DNA of 64,000 bases, taken from Bremia lactucae (taxonomy: Eukaryota; Oomycota; Peronosporomycetes; Peronosporales; Peronosporaceae). The position numbers and the translations under genes are program-made. How positions within the stretch are numbered: the first letter of the stretch is position 1; each line of letters opens with the position of its first letter. Below the pieces are notes generated by a model. It made no database searches. It was not told the origin of the DNA and saw only the letters and a program-made list of their open reading frames with translations. Where the stretch lies: assembly GCF_004359215.1 (NCBI RefSeq), contig NC_090616.1, positions 3,267,388 through 3,331,387 on the forward strand, given 5' to 3'. This document shows positions 20,430 to 30,485 of the stretch, in pieces.

Positions 20430-21060
20430 TCAAAAAAGAAACTGAGACAGTAAATGTCTTAGTAAGCAACGGATCAAGTGTAGGCGTCTATATTCTTGAT
20501 CTGATTGCGCCTTAGGAGTTAACTTCGGAGATAACTGTATTGCCAGCGCTAGAACCGAAACATTTCTTGAGTCATATGCGTAGTAGCAAAGTCAAGTAGG
20601 TCTGTGAGCTTGTCACAATGACAAATAGATCTGTGAGCTTGTCACAATGACAAGTACGTGGCCGATATTCGATCGGCAGAAGTATTTCATGAGAATAAAC
20701 GGCTTCTCAGCAGCTCATCGAATGACAAAATGTGTCCTAGATGAGAACATTCGGATTAAAGGTTTAAAGTCTCAACCCTTGGATTTTTTAAAGAAAAATC
20801 ATTATATAAGGATTTGATTGAATTGTGGATGTTTCCTTAAATCCATACCGTGCGGGTTGCCTAAGGATAAAGGCACTCGACACGAATTCAACCTGATACC
20901 AGGTTCGAAATACTGTGTCAGGAAGCAGTGGCCAATGCCTCGTGAACAAGTATAAGGGATTGACAAGTTCTGTATTGATCGCGTAGCAGCGGACCACGCG
21001 AGGTATTCAACCTCCCACATAGCTTTCCGACCTTTTGTGCGTAAAGCAATAGGAGGGTGG
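20430..21060 (+). pseudogene. GyB-2 protease-RT linker
   Basis: Aligns with GyB-3 at 44010-44590: GAAACTGAGACAGTAAATGT, CAAGTGTAGGCG, then CTTGTCACAATGACAA. No complete frame. It contains a short tandem duplication at 20608-20654. Confidence 0.7.
20608..20654 (+). repeat. Short tandem duplication (about 27 bp)
   Basis: TCTGTGAGCTTGTCACAATG followed by ACAA occurs twice in direct succession. GyB-3 has a single copy at 44178-44196, so the duplication is private to this copy. Confidence 0.8.
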
Positions 21061-21649
21061 CGGACTGTGTATGCGCTCAAAAAGTGAACGCTGCCAACGT
21101 TCGATACCACGGAAAGACGAAAATATTGACGGTATGTCAAACAGTACCATCGTATCGCCAATGGATCTGATGGATGGATTCTATCAGATCCTAATGAGTA
21201 AACAGGATATTCCGTTCACGACAGTTAGCAACCCTAGCAGGATGCTATGGGAATGGCTAGTTATGCCCCTGCAAAAATTCAACAGATGTGTAACTAATAT
21301 GTTGAGGTCGGTGCGGGATCTTGTACCGAGATAGTTTGATGACGTTTTCATTCATAGCAGAACCGTGATCGAAAAGTCGAACGTTGAAGTAGATCGTACC
21401 CACGCTCGAGAGGTTCCTACACATATGCGTAAGCATAAGTTTTATGCAAATATTAAGAAGTGTATATTCGCTGCAAGCGAAATACCACTTCTTGGATGCA
21501 ACGTGGATAAACACGGTGTATGCCCTGATCCGGAAAAGATCAGAACGATCACTGAATGGCCTGTGCCTGTTGATATATAGAGACATCAAAAATTCCTCAG
21601 CTTAGCGGCGTACCTGCACAAGTGCTCACGTAATGATGCTTAAACGATA
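21061..21649 (+). pseudogene. GyB-2 reverse transcriptase, catalytic box damaged
   Basis: The frame at 21071-21334 carries MDLMDGFYQILMSKQDIPFT. Near 21325-21350 the active-site box reads stop-F-D-D-V-F-I-H-S-R, so the tyrosine of YFDD has become a stop. The frame at 21365-21580 gives KFYANIKKCIF, the next RT segment. Confidence 0.8.
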
Positions 21650-21970
21650 GTACATCTTTCTTCTTTGTTGAAGACAAAATAAAGTGGTCATGGAACGCTG
21701 ATTGTCAGTGCTCTTTTGAGGGTATCAAGCAAAGCTTGATGCAATTGCTGAGCCTGGCGATTGCGGACCAAGACAGACCATTTCATGTAGTCTGCGACGC
21801 CAGCTATTTAGCAATAAGCTGTGCGTTGATGCAGTACGATACAGACGGTGTAGAGCGCGCCGTCTGGTAGAAATTGCGTCAGCTTCAGTCAGCTAAACGC
21901 AATTATTCAGCGCATGACAAGGAAAGCCTTGCCATGAAGTATGTACTGGCTAACTTTAGGGTCTATCTCT
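21650..21970 (+). pseudogene. GyB-2 RNase H, first part
   Basis: After a tether, FHVVCDASYLAI (usual CDASDFAIG; the residue after CDAS has changed) and LRQLQSAKRNYSAHDKE lead to LANFRVYL at 21970, where the inversion breakpoint lies. The second part is at 24032-24344 on the minus strand. Confidence 0.75.
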
Positions 21971-21974
21971 GAGG

Positions 21975-22560
21975 AGAACTGGTTCCGTCGCCATGTACGG
22001 CAAACGGCGATGCGGTTACCGAAGTTATACCATCGCCGATCGCTCGACTGTCCGACTCCACAACGATTGACGCGTTCGTTCAACAACGACAGTTGCCGTG
22101 CGGGTTCTGCGCGACGCTATCGCCTCTGCAGTCGACTAACAAAAGGCGTCCGCTGACCAGCGCGGACGCAAGAACCTTGAGAAGTTCAAGGTTGGAGATT
22201 CTGTACTTCTTTTGAATACTATAATACAAGAGGCATCGGTTACGAACTTCGGTGCAACGAAGCTGTCACCGCTATTTATTGGTCCGTTTAAGATCTTTAA
22301 AGTGAATGCTGATGCATACACACTGGATAATCCTTCGCCGATGCGATTGCATCCTACCTTCTACGTCGGTCGTCTCAAGCGTTATTGGCCGGCGGTTCAT
22401 CCAACGATGAATGACTCACCGCGGGTGCATACCGCGGTCCCCGATAACGCGGCGCTCTCGGCGGGTCGGGCTGACGCTGCTCACGCAACTCCGCATTGTT
22501 TCAACGCAGAGCAGCATTTTGTTGTTCCAGACGCTCCCGACGCTGTGCGAATTCAATGAT
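21975..22560 (+). pseudogene. GyD integrase C-terminal tail (inverted)
   Basis: The frame at 22212-22559 is open: FGATKLSPLFIGPFKIFKV, then a YTLDNPSPMRLHPTFYVGRL run, the GPF/Y module of gypsy integrases, followed by an Ala-rich end. Upstream, DSTTIDAFVQQRQ is the linker. No chromodomain was recognised. Confidence 0.75.
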
Positions 22561-22639
22561 CACGGTCGATGTCTCTTCAGCAAGGCTCTCCGCAGCCTCA
22601 GACAGATACGCGCTTGACTGGCATCGTAACCAACGAAGG

Positions 22640-23793
22640 TCATCCACCGATCAACCTCCTGAAGCTGCTCCGCGAACGACTTATTGGGTTCGGCGCCGGC
22701 ATTGCCATCTCCGGCGCCATGTGTGAGATTCCAGCGTGAGGGACCCCTACCTTTAGTCGATAGCGCCGGAAATCAACGCTAGCTTGTTCAGCGTGTTCTG
22801 GATCATATTGACCCACGACAGATTGGTCGTAGCGCTGCTCACCATCCATCCATCTCCGTCCCAAAAAATCAATTTTATCGCGTTTGCTGGCTCGACTTTC
22901 TTCTGGAACACGACTCGTGAAAACCCTGCGCAGCGCTTGTGGCGGATATTCTGGATATCCAACACGACTACGATCGCGCGGCGAGCGGAATCGCGAGCAT
23001 CGATCTGCTCGCGGTGTTAAAGGATTCAACGCCCAGGAACGAGTTCTTCGGTTTGGTCAAAAGTCACCCTCCACGGTCATGTTTGCTCAAGACGGTGGAT
23101 GCGCGCGCCGGTTACCGTGGAGTTGATCTAATACCTCCCTATCCACGTGTTTTCCTCTCCCTCCAACGGATATCCCGCGAGCATCGCCGTCTTTTGAGCG
23201 CGGTCTGGCCGCGCTAAGTCATATCCTCCCCAACTTCGGCATCCTTCGCGCCGGGGCATAGTGCAAGAAGGTCGATTCGCAGCTCATGCCAGCTCGCAGA
23301 CCTTCTCACGGGTCTCTGCGAGGCCGTAGCGCCGCCGTCGCTCTTCGCGTGTCTGCACAAGATTCGCAAAAAATTAATAACAATAATTTCCGTAAAAGTT
23401 AAAGAAGTTTCGGTATTCCATCGGCGGACGAATGGAGCCCAAGACTCGTCAAGCGAAGTTTGCCTCACGGCGAGCGTAGTCACGGTTGGCTTGCCGCATT
23501 TTTGCCTCCATCGGCACCACATCTCGTGCATCTCATGGTCTCCACGGGAGCGTTCAATCCCACTACAGTCGTACAGTTCTCAGACGCGAAGAGTTTCCGC
23601 GTATAATCGTGGAATGTTGGACACCTCCATCGGTGACGGTGTCAGGGTACGCATTCCGGTATTGTCTGTCCGGTCTGTTGGCTTGGTACAAGTGCTGTCG
23701 TTTCGGGTAATCAAGGTTGGCTTCGATCACCGCTTCAAGGTCGACGCTACTCTTGGTAGTTGTGTTGTGGTATCGCTTAGTTTTGTTTCGCAC
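22640..23793 (-). pseudogene. GyD antisense gene
   Basis: Opposite to the integrase tail, minus frames at 23563-23793, 23214-23531 and 22640-23029 follow one another in falling coordinates. The last is Arg-rich (129 codons, containing DFLGRRWMDGEQRYDQS) and the middle one has runs of EERRRR. Shifts separate them. No domain is recognised. It sits between integrase and 3' LTR as in GyB and GyC, but sequence similarity to those is not evident. Confidence 0.45.
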
Positions 23794-23817
23794 ATGCTAT
23801 TTTATCTAGGGGGGTGG

Positions 23818-24031
23818 TGTAACGGACCGTGCCGTCACACATCCTGCTAGGTGCCATCTAGCAGACCCTTATATAGATAGACTTGCTTAGTGCATATATT
23901 ACATAAGTATGTATACGCTGTACCCGAGATAGCGTTTATGGCGTGTCAAGTTCTAAATCTACGGAGTTCCTTACGCTTCCTCGTAAAGATCTTTCGTATG
24001 AGCTAAAGTAACGTGCTCCTACCCCCTTGCA
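23818..24031 (+). repeat. GyD 3' LTR (214 bp, inverted)
   Basis: Runs from TGTAACGGACCGTGCCGTCA, after the polypurine tract CTAGGGGGGTGG, to CCCCCTTGCA. Its reverse complement aligns over its length with 28790-28992, with roughly one base in five different by eye. Confidence 0.85.
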
Positions 24032-24344
24032 CCTTATCTTTTTGATAGGCTCTTCTAACGTCGTCAAAACTTTTGACATGGAACGCTTATTGTAGCGAAA
24101 GGGGGCTTATGCGCGGTATTGATTGTTGCAACAGTGACTTTATCCTTACTGTTGTTTGACAGCCGGCTCGAAATCGGGCCGGCGCGAAAAGGCGCGCGAG
24201 GACGCCAAGTCGTCCTGGTTTATATTTCACGAAAAGTTTTACTCCGCGAAAAAAAAAAACGTCCCACCATTCTTTGCATGAGGTGTGGACTATTTACGGC
24301 CGTGCGTAAAGATGGATGGTCCGTATAAAAAATGAACGGTCTAA
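24032..24344 (-). pseudogene. GyB-2 RNase H, second part, and tether (inverted)
   Basis: On the minus strand: RPFIFYTDHPSLRT, then the tether with a VKYKPGRLGV-like stretch, ending AGATAAGG next to the GyD LTR. It aligns with 13820-14090 of GyB-1. It contains a run of 11 A near 24248. Confidence 0.75.
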
Positions 24345-25100
24345 GCATTGCACGGCGTTCCGTAATTGGCTCAAACTCCTATCGAGTCGCGGCGTCTATG
24401 GCAGCCGGGGTAATCTCGCGCTAGCTGCAGCGCGAGTCCGAACAACGTAAGGTTAGCCGTTAAAAGGTCTATATGTGAAGACGCCGTCGACACCAATCCG
24501 TCTTGAGCCCCTCCCCCAACCGGAGTAGAAAAACCGGCCAATCCCAGAAGAACAGGACGGGTGGGTGGCGCGCGTTGTTCACGAAGAAGGGTGTCAACCC
24601 TGTCGAAGCATGGACTGCCTCGTTTAGCGTGAAATCAGACATGAGGCGGAACTCACTCCATGACGCAAACGATGTAGCGTAGCTGCACAACACGTCTTCC
24701 AAACACGCGATTGACCTGCTCAGTCTGACTGTCCGTCTCAGAGTGAGCGGTGGTTGACAACATCAGGCGAGTGGCAAGGAGTTTGAACAGCCGGGACCAA
24801 AATGCGGCAGTGAAACGAGAATACCGATTCGAAACAAGCGTGGCGAATATACCATGATGACGGAAGACCATATCGACGAAGAGAGCCCCTGTCTCCTCCG
24901 CTGTGATGGACACAGCTACAGGCAATAGATACATTATCTTGCTGAATCGGTCGACGACCACCAAAATCTCAGTGCGCCCCTGCGCGTCGGCGGGTAAACC
25001 AGAAACGAAATTCATACTCACGCCCAAACCTCCGAGGCGATCGTGTGTGTGCAAAGCGGCGCCTATGAAGACGGTGCCTGTTACACACGCTAGAAAACTT
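24345..25100 (-). pseudogene. GyD integrase
   Basis: The minus frame at 24653-25054 (133 codons) begins after the zinc finger with DRLGGLGVSMNFVSGLP (first catalytic D replaced: SMDF would be usual and N is seen), then LVVVDRFSKIMYL, a LVSNRYSRFTAAFW stretch (SDR has become SNR, so the second D is lost) and DSQTEQVNR (E kept). The frame at 24469-24702 continues FTLNEAVHASTGLTPFFVN. Confidence 0.75.
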
Positions 25101-25620
25101 CACATAAACGAACCAACTGCGTACCCACTTGTACATGTAAGGGCAACAAAAATCCTGAGACAGCACAAGGAACGTCTTCTCGCGTCTCGAGTGGGCGCTC
25201 GGAAGCGCTGTCATGATACTCGTGGATATTACGCCCGCGAAGGTCGTTGCAAAGGGAAAGACGATACGCGGAGAGACGATCGATCAGGTACTTTGCCATC
25301 AAGAGTAAACCGCGTGATGTGTGCGCGAGTGGTTGTCGGAAGCGACTACAGCGCGTCATCCGAGGGGTTGCTCCAATACCGGACGATCGACAAATATAAC
25401 GCATCGCGGGAATACGCGTCCGCGATGTCAACGCAGAGAGGGTTATGATTCGGCAGCGCTAACACGGGCACTGTCAAGAGCCTCGTCTTGATCTCACAAA
25501 ATGTATCCTGATGCTCCTGACTCACGCCCACGTGGCGCCTTCTTCAATAGCTGTGACAACGAATGAATCACTACCGCAAAGTCCCGAGCGTAGTGATGAA
25601 GGTAGTTGGTCAGAGCCAAC
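25101..25620 (-). pseudogene. GyD RNase H
   Basis: The minus frame at 25346-25531 has VPVLALPNHNPLCVDIADAYSRDAL, matching the first strand of RNase H with the catalytic region altered (VCDAS reads VDIAD). The rest is frameshifted. Confidence 0.6.
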
Positions 25621-26220
25621 CATTACCGAAATTTTTTTGGTCCTTCGGAACCGGCCATGAGCAAATGGATGAAACTTTCTCCGGATCAGCACGAACACAT
25701 TTCGCGCTTACATGAATGCCCAACACCGGAATCTTTGGGGCCCAGGTGATGCATTTCTTCAAACTCGGGTACAATTTATTTCCACGCATCGCCTTAGAAA
25801 TTTTGCGGAGGTGACCTAGATGCACGTCCAAATCTGTCGCGGCATTGGATGCGCGACTGTGCACGAAGTTATCATCAAAGTAATTTTGCGCAAAGTTGCG
25901 AAATGGGCGGAGCACGTAGAAAATCATGCGATAAAAAAAGCAGAGGCGTTCTTGAACCCCTGTGGCATGAGAAGCGTGCTGACGGCGGTTTGCGGAACAT
26001 CTTCAGGTCGCATTAAAATGTGCTAAGATCCATCGGTCAAATCCAAAGACGAGAATTTCGTGCTGTCTGACATGGTGTCCAAAACCATGTCCTTTCGAAG
26101 TATCAGTGTCTGCGCCGGAATAGTCGCATCTTTCAGTTTATTAAAAGCATGAACGATGTGCCATCCACCCGTCGCCTTGTTCACACATAAAGTGGGACTG
26201 AAGGGGGAGTCGTGGTCTCG
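25621..26220 (-). pseudogene. GyD reverse transcriptase, YFDD intact
   Basis: The minus frame at 25610-25927 contains NYFDDNFVHSRASN with all catalytic residues and LYPSLKKCITWAPKIPVLG. Upstream pieces to about 26200 carry NKLKDATIPAQTLILRKD-like sequence and SLDLTDGS. Stops upstream. Confidence 0.75.
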
Positions 26221-27640
26221 CGCACATGACCTGCGGTGCGACGCCCTTCAAAGAAGGCGTTAAACGTGGTCATATGGGAGCGGCCACTGTCGCGCGACGC
26301 ACTACTTATGGTGGGCACGAGATCGACATCGTTTCACACGCCTTTATCAGCAGGAAGAACCGCAGGGAATTTTGTCAGGAAAGGCATCAGCAAACAAGCG
26401 CCCAAGCGCGAGAGCAGAAATTCTTCAACGCAGCGAGTTCTTCCCAGGATTGCGCCGTCAAGCGCTCTTCGCGTGCGGACTTAGGTTCCATCCCGTCGGG
26501 GCGCTCATGGTTGTTGAGGCTGAGTCCTGAAAAATTAGACGAAGTTGTTCGATATCTCCTCTCTTCAGACCACGGAGTAACTTATCCCAAAAGAGTTCGC
26601 AAAGCTGCGTGATGCCAGACGCGTCGCGAGGTGGGATCGTGATCTGTAGCAAATGGCTGCTTGGACCAACACCAGTCATATTAATTACATTGATGGTCTC
26701 AAGTGGAGATGACGGCGGAAGAGATGGCGTCAACAAGGGAAAACGAACACGCGCACGTTGCCCACGGAGACGTCGCAATACAGGAACATGAAAATGGATG
26801 CACGACCGGTCGTACGGAAGCCATTGCTTCCGCATAGGTCGTCGGAAGCCTCTGCGTCGACGTAATGTCCGCAACGGGGACTGACACGGGAGCCACCGCT
26901 TGCTCGTGTCGCATCATGAGCCTCTGCCTTGATGAGGTTTGCGCTGTAATCACGCGCACCGAATGCCTCTGCTTTGGCGCGACGTTCGCGTTTTGTACTC
27001 GCACGGGAGCCACTGCTCGCTGGTGACGAACGGAAAGCCTCTGCTTGTGTGCGGTTGTAGAAGATCGCACGCGCATGGGAGCCGCTGCTTGACCATAGGA
27101 TACCCTCGGCCACTGCTGCGGATTGGATTCTTGACTTAGAAACTACTATTCTACTGAGGGAGAACAGGTCGCTGAGTTATACACCAGGTTCGATTGGCCA
27201 TCGCAAACTTCGGGGGTATAAAAAGGCGTGGAGTCGGGCTTACGACAGCAACATGCTGTCACGTACTCGTCGGCCTGTAAAGAACGGCAAGAACCACATT
27301 GACATCAATGTCACGTGGCTGAATCGTGCGGTTTATCCAATCAATGTCGGGTCGATGCCGCGCAAGCCACAGCATCCAAAACGCAGTCAAATGAAGCGCT
27401 CAAGTCTATAACTTAGAATTCATCACTGCTCGTGAAAGCTTTGAACCGGTAGGGTAGCACCACTGAACGTTGTCGGTGCGTGCGGGGCTTATTGTCCGCA
27501 TACTTGACGATCACTGCCCTGGAGACTCGAGGACACGCAACCGCGACGGGAGAACCGATTAACTGTCGGCGTGGACAGAATTGCTCGTCGCGCCTGAGTC
27601 CAACAAAGCGCGAGGTAACAACTAGGCACGATCAACCACG
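26221..27640 (-). pseudogene. GyD protease and linker
   Basis: At about 27565-27600 the minus strand reads RALLDSGATSNSV, the only intact D-S-G retropepsin motif among the gypsy families here. A stop follows ten residues later. The linker down to 26221 is Ala/Arg-rich with repetitive segments in three frames (26699-27113) and leads to RT (frame 26458-26874). Confidence 0.65.
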
Positions 27641-28740
27641 GATCATTGCTGGACGTGGTGGCATTCAGCTGTGCATAGTGCGCAGCGGGGCTAGGCGAAC
27701 GTGTCGCCACTGAAGGCACGTTTCTCCGTCTCCACCCAGTAGGATGCTCCGCGACTCCTGGTTGCCATCGTTTTCTGGTTGATCAGTGACGTTGACAGAA
27801 GCGTCAGACGTAGCGGCAGCGAGGACAGGTGTGGACGCGCGGCAAACAGCCGCGCGGTGACCAGGCTTAAGACAGCGGAAACAAACCTGCTTTTTCGACG
27901 TGACAGGTCTCCGGAAGCCGTAACCCGGAACACGCCGAGGATAGGTGGCGTGCTCGATCACGTCAACCTCCATGGGCTCATATTCTTGAGGAGCAGGTGC
28001 AGGAGGAGAAAAACCCATGCGCGAAACCACAACGCTGAAGTCCTCACGCAACGCGATGCCGCGAACGCCTCAACGGGGGCTTCCGCGTCAAGAAGAAACA
28101 CTGATGCCCAGCGTTCATTCTCGTGGGGGAACACATGGACTTGCGTCACCGTATCATTTGGATTGGTTACGATACAGGACGCCAGGTGTCGGGCTCGCAG
28201 GATATAAACCAGCATCGAGTGGCGGCCCTGCTTCAGCGCCAGGAAAGCTAAGCGATGGTGATGCTCATTGTGCTCCAAAAATTAAACGCCAGGCGCTTGT
28301 CGTTCTTGAAGGCCTTCATATCCGGAAAACATCCTCGATCGGCGACAAGCTTGACCAGCACCCACTCCTTCGCCTTGCCTTTTAGCTTGAACAAGAGGAA
28401 GTGGGTGCGTGCGAACTCTGACTTGAGCTGGCAAGCTTGGACAGCGATGTTGACCTCGCACAACCACCGATTAAGGGCGAGGCGCTTCGGGCCCTCGCCG
28501 CTTTAACACGAAACGTCGATTTGATGATGTCAGACCCCGTGGCAACTGCGGGAGTTGAAGATCGCCGACGCAAAATAGAAAGTTCGCGGTTGACGAAGTT
28601 TTGGAATGCTATACGCTCTAGCCGCTCAGGCGTATCCTTGAAAATGGTGACTACACGGTACTTATACTGGCCATATCTGCAAGGAGACGCAGAGCTTTCC
28701 ACTCAACGGGATCATATGCTGGAAGTCATCATGGTATAAC
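27641..28740 (-). pseudogene. GyD gag with zinc knuckle
   Basis: Overlapping minus frames at 28382-28702, 28248-28463 and 27665-28051 form gag. The last has a Pro-rich lead, EPMEVD, and an intact CCHC knuckle CFRCLKPGHRAAVC (C-x2-C-x4-H-x4-C), which packages RNA. Two or three frameshifts break it. Confidence 0.75.
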
Positions 28741-28789
28741 ACCCTCCATTGGCGCCCTGGATAGGCAGAGTGCTCATCTTCGTACCAGG

Positions 28790-28992
28790 TGTAACGGGGT
28801 AGGAGCCCGTAACTTTTGCTCACTCTAAAAATCTTACAAGGAAGCGTGAGGAATTCCGTAGATTTAGAACTGGACACGCGATACCCCTATCTCGGGTAAA
28901 GCGTATCTCCACTTATGTAATATATGTACCTAGCGAAGTTTACCTATGTAAGGGCCTTCTCGATCGCACCTAGCAGGATGTGTAACGGTACG
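28790..28992 (-). repeat. GyD 5' LTR (203 bp)
   Basis: On the minus strand it ends CCCCGTTACA at 28790, followed by CCTGGTACGAAGAT, a primer-binding-like site. Its outer end (28985-28992) is worn: the TGTAACGGACC start present in the 3' LTR is missing. Confidence 0.8.
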
Positions 28993-28996
28993 CCCT

Positions 28997-30110
28997 GGCT
29001 CAAAAGGATTGATGGTTACCTAAGAAATCCGTCCCAACAATCCTTAAAAGGATTGTCGAATTTGTATATCCTCCACGTATCGATATACACACCGATGTGT
29101 TACTTTATTATACAGCCATTGCTGGCGACACACTTCGTTTCGTCATCTTCACCCGTAATGATTTGCGTTTACGCATCATGTATGAGTGCCACGATGCACC
29201 AAACAGTGGGCATCGTGGACGTGGAAAGACTTATCTCACGATAATTCGCGACTTCTACTGGCCACGCCAGTATGAGTTCGTCCGCAAGTACATACATGCT
29301 TGCAAAGTTTGCCAATGGGTGAATCCCAGTGCTTCATCCCGTGCTATGACAACCTCTGCCTGTTCAAGCAGAGTATTGGCAGTTCGTACCCATGGACTTA
29401 AACTTCGAATTTCCCAAAGACGATCAGAAAAAAAATATTACTGTTGTGTTTGTTGATCGTTTCAGCAAGATGGTACATCCTGATGCAGTTCCGGAGTCAA
29501 TCACAGCCAAAGGCTGTGATCGTGTCTTTGTCGACACGATATTGCGACTCCAAGTATTACCCCGTAAACTGGTCTCAGATCGAGACCAGATCCTTGGCGG
29601 AGTTTTGGCAAGTTTTTTGCGTTCAAATCACTAGGAACAGTTGAAAATGTCAACTTCTGACCGTCCCGAAACAGATGGTCAGACAGAACGTGCAAATCGT
29701 ATCCTTCAAGTGATACTTCACGGATACGTCTACTCTTTTACGAGTTGGAGCGAGTTCTAGCCGACGGTAGAAGTTGCCATCAACAATTCAACTCATTCTT
29801 CTACAAAGCATACACCGTTTTTTGTCAATGGCTTAGGTCATCCGGTGAGAGTGACTCACTCTTATTCAAGAGGGGGAGGGACTCGCTCGAGCAAAGAACA
29901 ATCTAGTTTTTTTGCTTATCACGCATTGACCTTACGGTCATGGCGAAGGATACCGATGTTAATTCAATCAACATTGAAATGGACAAAATCAGTAATAACG
30001 ATAATGCTATTATTGACACTGATAATGATACTTAAAGACTCAGCATCGAATATAATAATATTAGTGAGTATAATAATGCATTAGAATGAGGAGATGCATC
30101 ACAGTGACGA
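28997..30110 (+). pseudogene. GyB-2 integrase
   Basis: Frames 29097-29456 and 29392-29634 give the zinc region (YECHDAPNSGHRGRGKT, KYIHACKVCQ) and core (VVFVDRFSKMVHPDAVPESI, VSDRDQILGG). The QTERANR motif near 29680 is in another frame. It then runs to HSYSRGGGTRSSKEQ and an Asn/Asp-rich linker around 29950-30080. Several stops. Confidence 0.8.
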
Positions 30111-30480
30111 CGTCCCGATCATACCGAGTACAGAGACCTGTGGCAGATAAGCAGGATGTTCGACAGATTCTTCCTGCGCTACTCGAAATGGACTCTGACG
30201 GATCACCCCGGACGGTATAATGTATCCGCCAAAACCTGATGGTCCAGAGGTAAATGCTTATGGGGACTCCGCCCGTACAACCAGTACGAGGCTTCTTCCG
30301 ATTCCGGATCACCCCGGACGGTATAATGTATCCGCCAAAACCTGATGGTCCGAGATGAAGATGATAGTTGCAGGACAGAGTCTGGTAATCACGGACATTC
30401 TACATCCTCGAAGGATGAGATCTTTTGACGAGCTGTCACCAGCTCGTTTTGGAGGGACTGATGTGTCCGTTCGTTCCCCA
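30111..30480 (+). pseudogene. GyB-2 integrase tail with a direct repeat
   Basis: RLRPYNQYEAS near 30265-30300 matches the tail of GyB-1. About 45 bp (GATCACCCCGGACGGTATAA onward) occur at 30199-30244 and again at 30306-30351, so the tail carries a direct duplication and much of the GPF module is lost. Confidence 0.7.
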
Positions 30481-30485
30481 GTTGA

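Larger units (their letters stand above)
21971..24031 (+). mobile_element. GyD 3' portion (inverted)
   Basis: Contains the GyD integrase tail, the antisense gene, the polypurine tract and the 3' LTR. It belongs to the minus-strand GyD element at 24345-28992 and was separated from it by inversion 3. The complete GyD would be about 6.7 kb. Confidence 0.8.
21971..24344. other. Inversion 3 (about 2.37 kb) spanning GyB-2 and GyD
   Basis: Outside the block, GyB reads plus on the left and GyD reads minus on the right. Inside, GyD reads plus and GyB minus. Flipped back, GyB RNase H continues from RVYL (21970) into RPFIFYTDH (from 24344) with only a few bases missing, and the GyD integrase continues from 24345 into 21971. 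The two GyD LTRs then point the same way. Confidence 0.85.
24345..28992 (-). mobile_element. GyD, nested gypsy element, main part
   Basis: On the minus strand from 28992: 5' LTR, primer-binding-like site, gag with zinc knuckle, protease with intact DSG, RT with intact YFDD, RNase H, and integrase up to the inversion breakpoint. It is inserted in the RNase H-integrase tether of GyB-2. LTR divergence suggests an old insertion, though several catalytic motifs survive. Confidence 0.85.

Noticed and set aside
24903..25448. 181-codon plus-strand frame
   Set aside because: Opposite strand of the GyD integrase and RNase H; Arg-rich composition is typical of an antisense shadow.
26226..26612. 128-codon plus-strand frame
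   Set aside because: Opposite to the GyD linker on the minus strand, with no start context or known motif.
23818..28992. GyD flanked by inverted repeats, suggesting a DNA transposon with terminal inverted repeats
   Set aside because: The repeats are LTRs with polypurine tract and primer site; their opposite orientation is explained by inversion 3.
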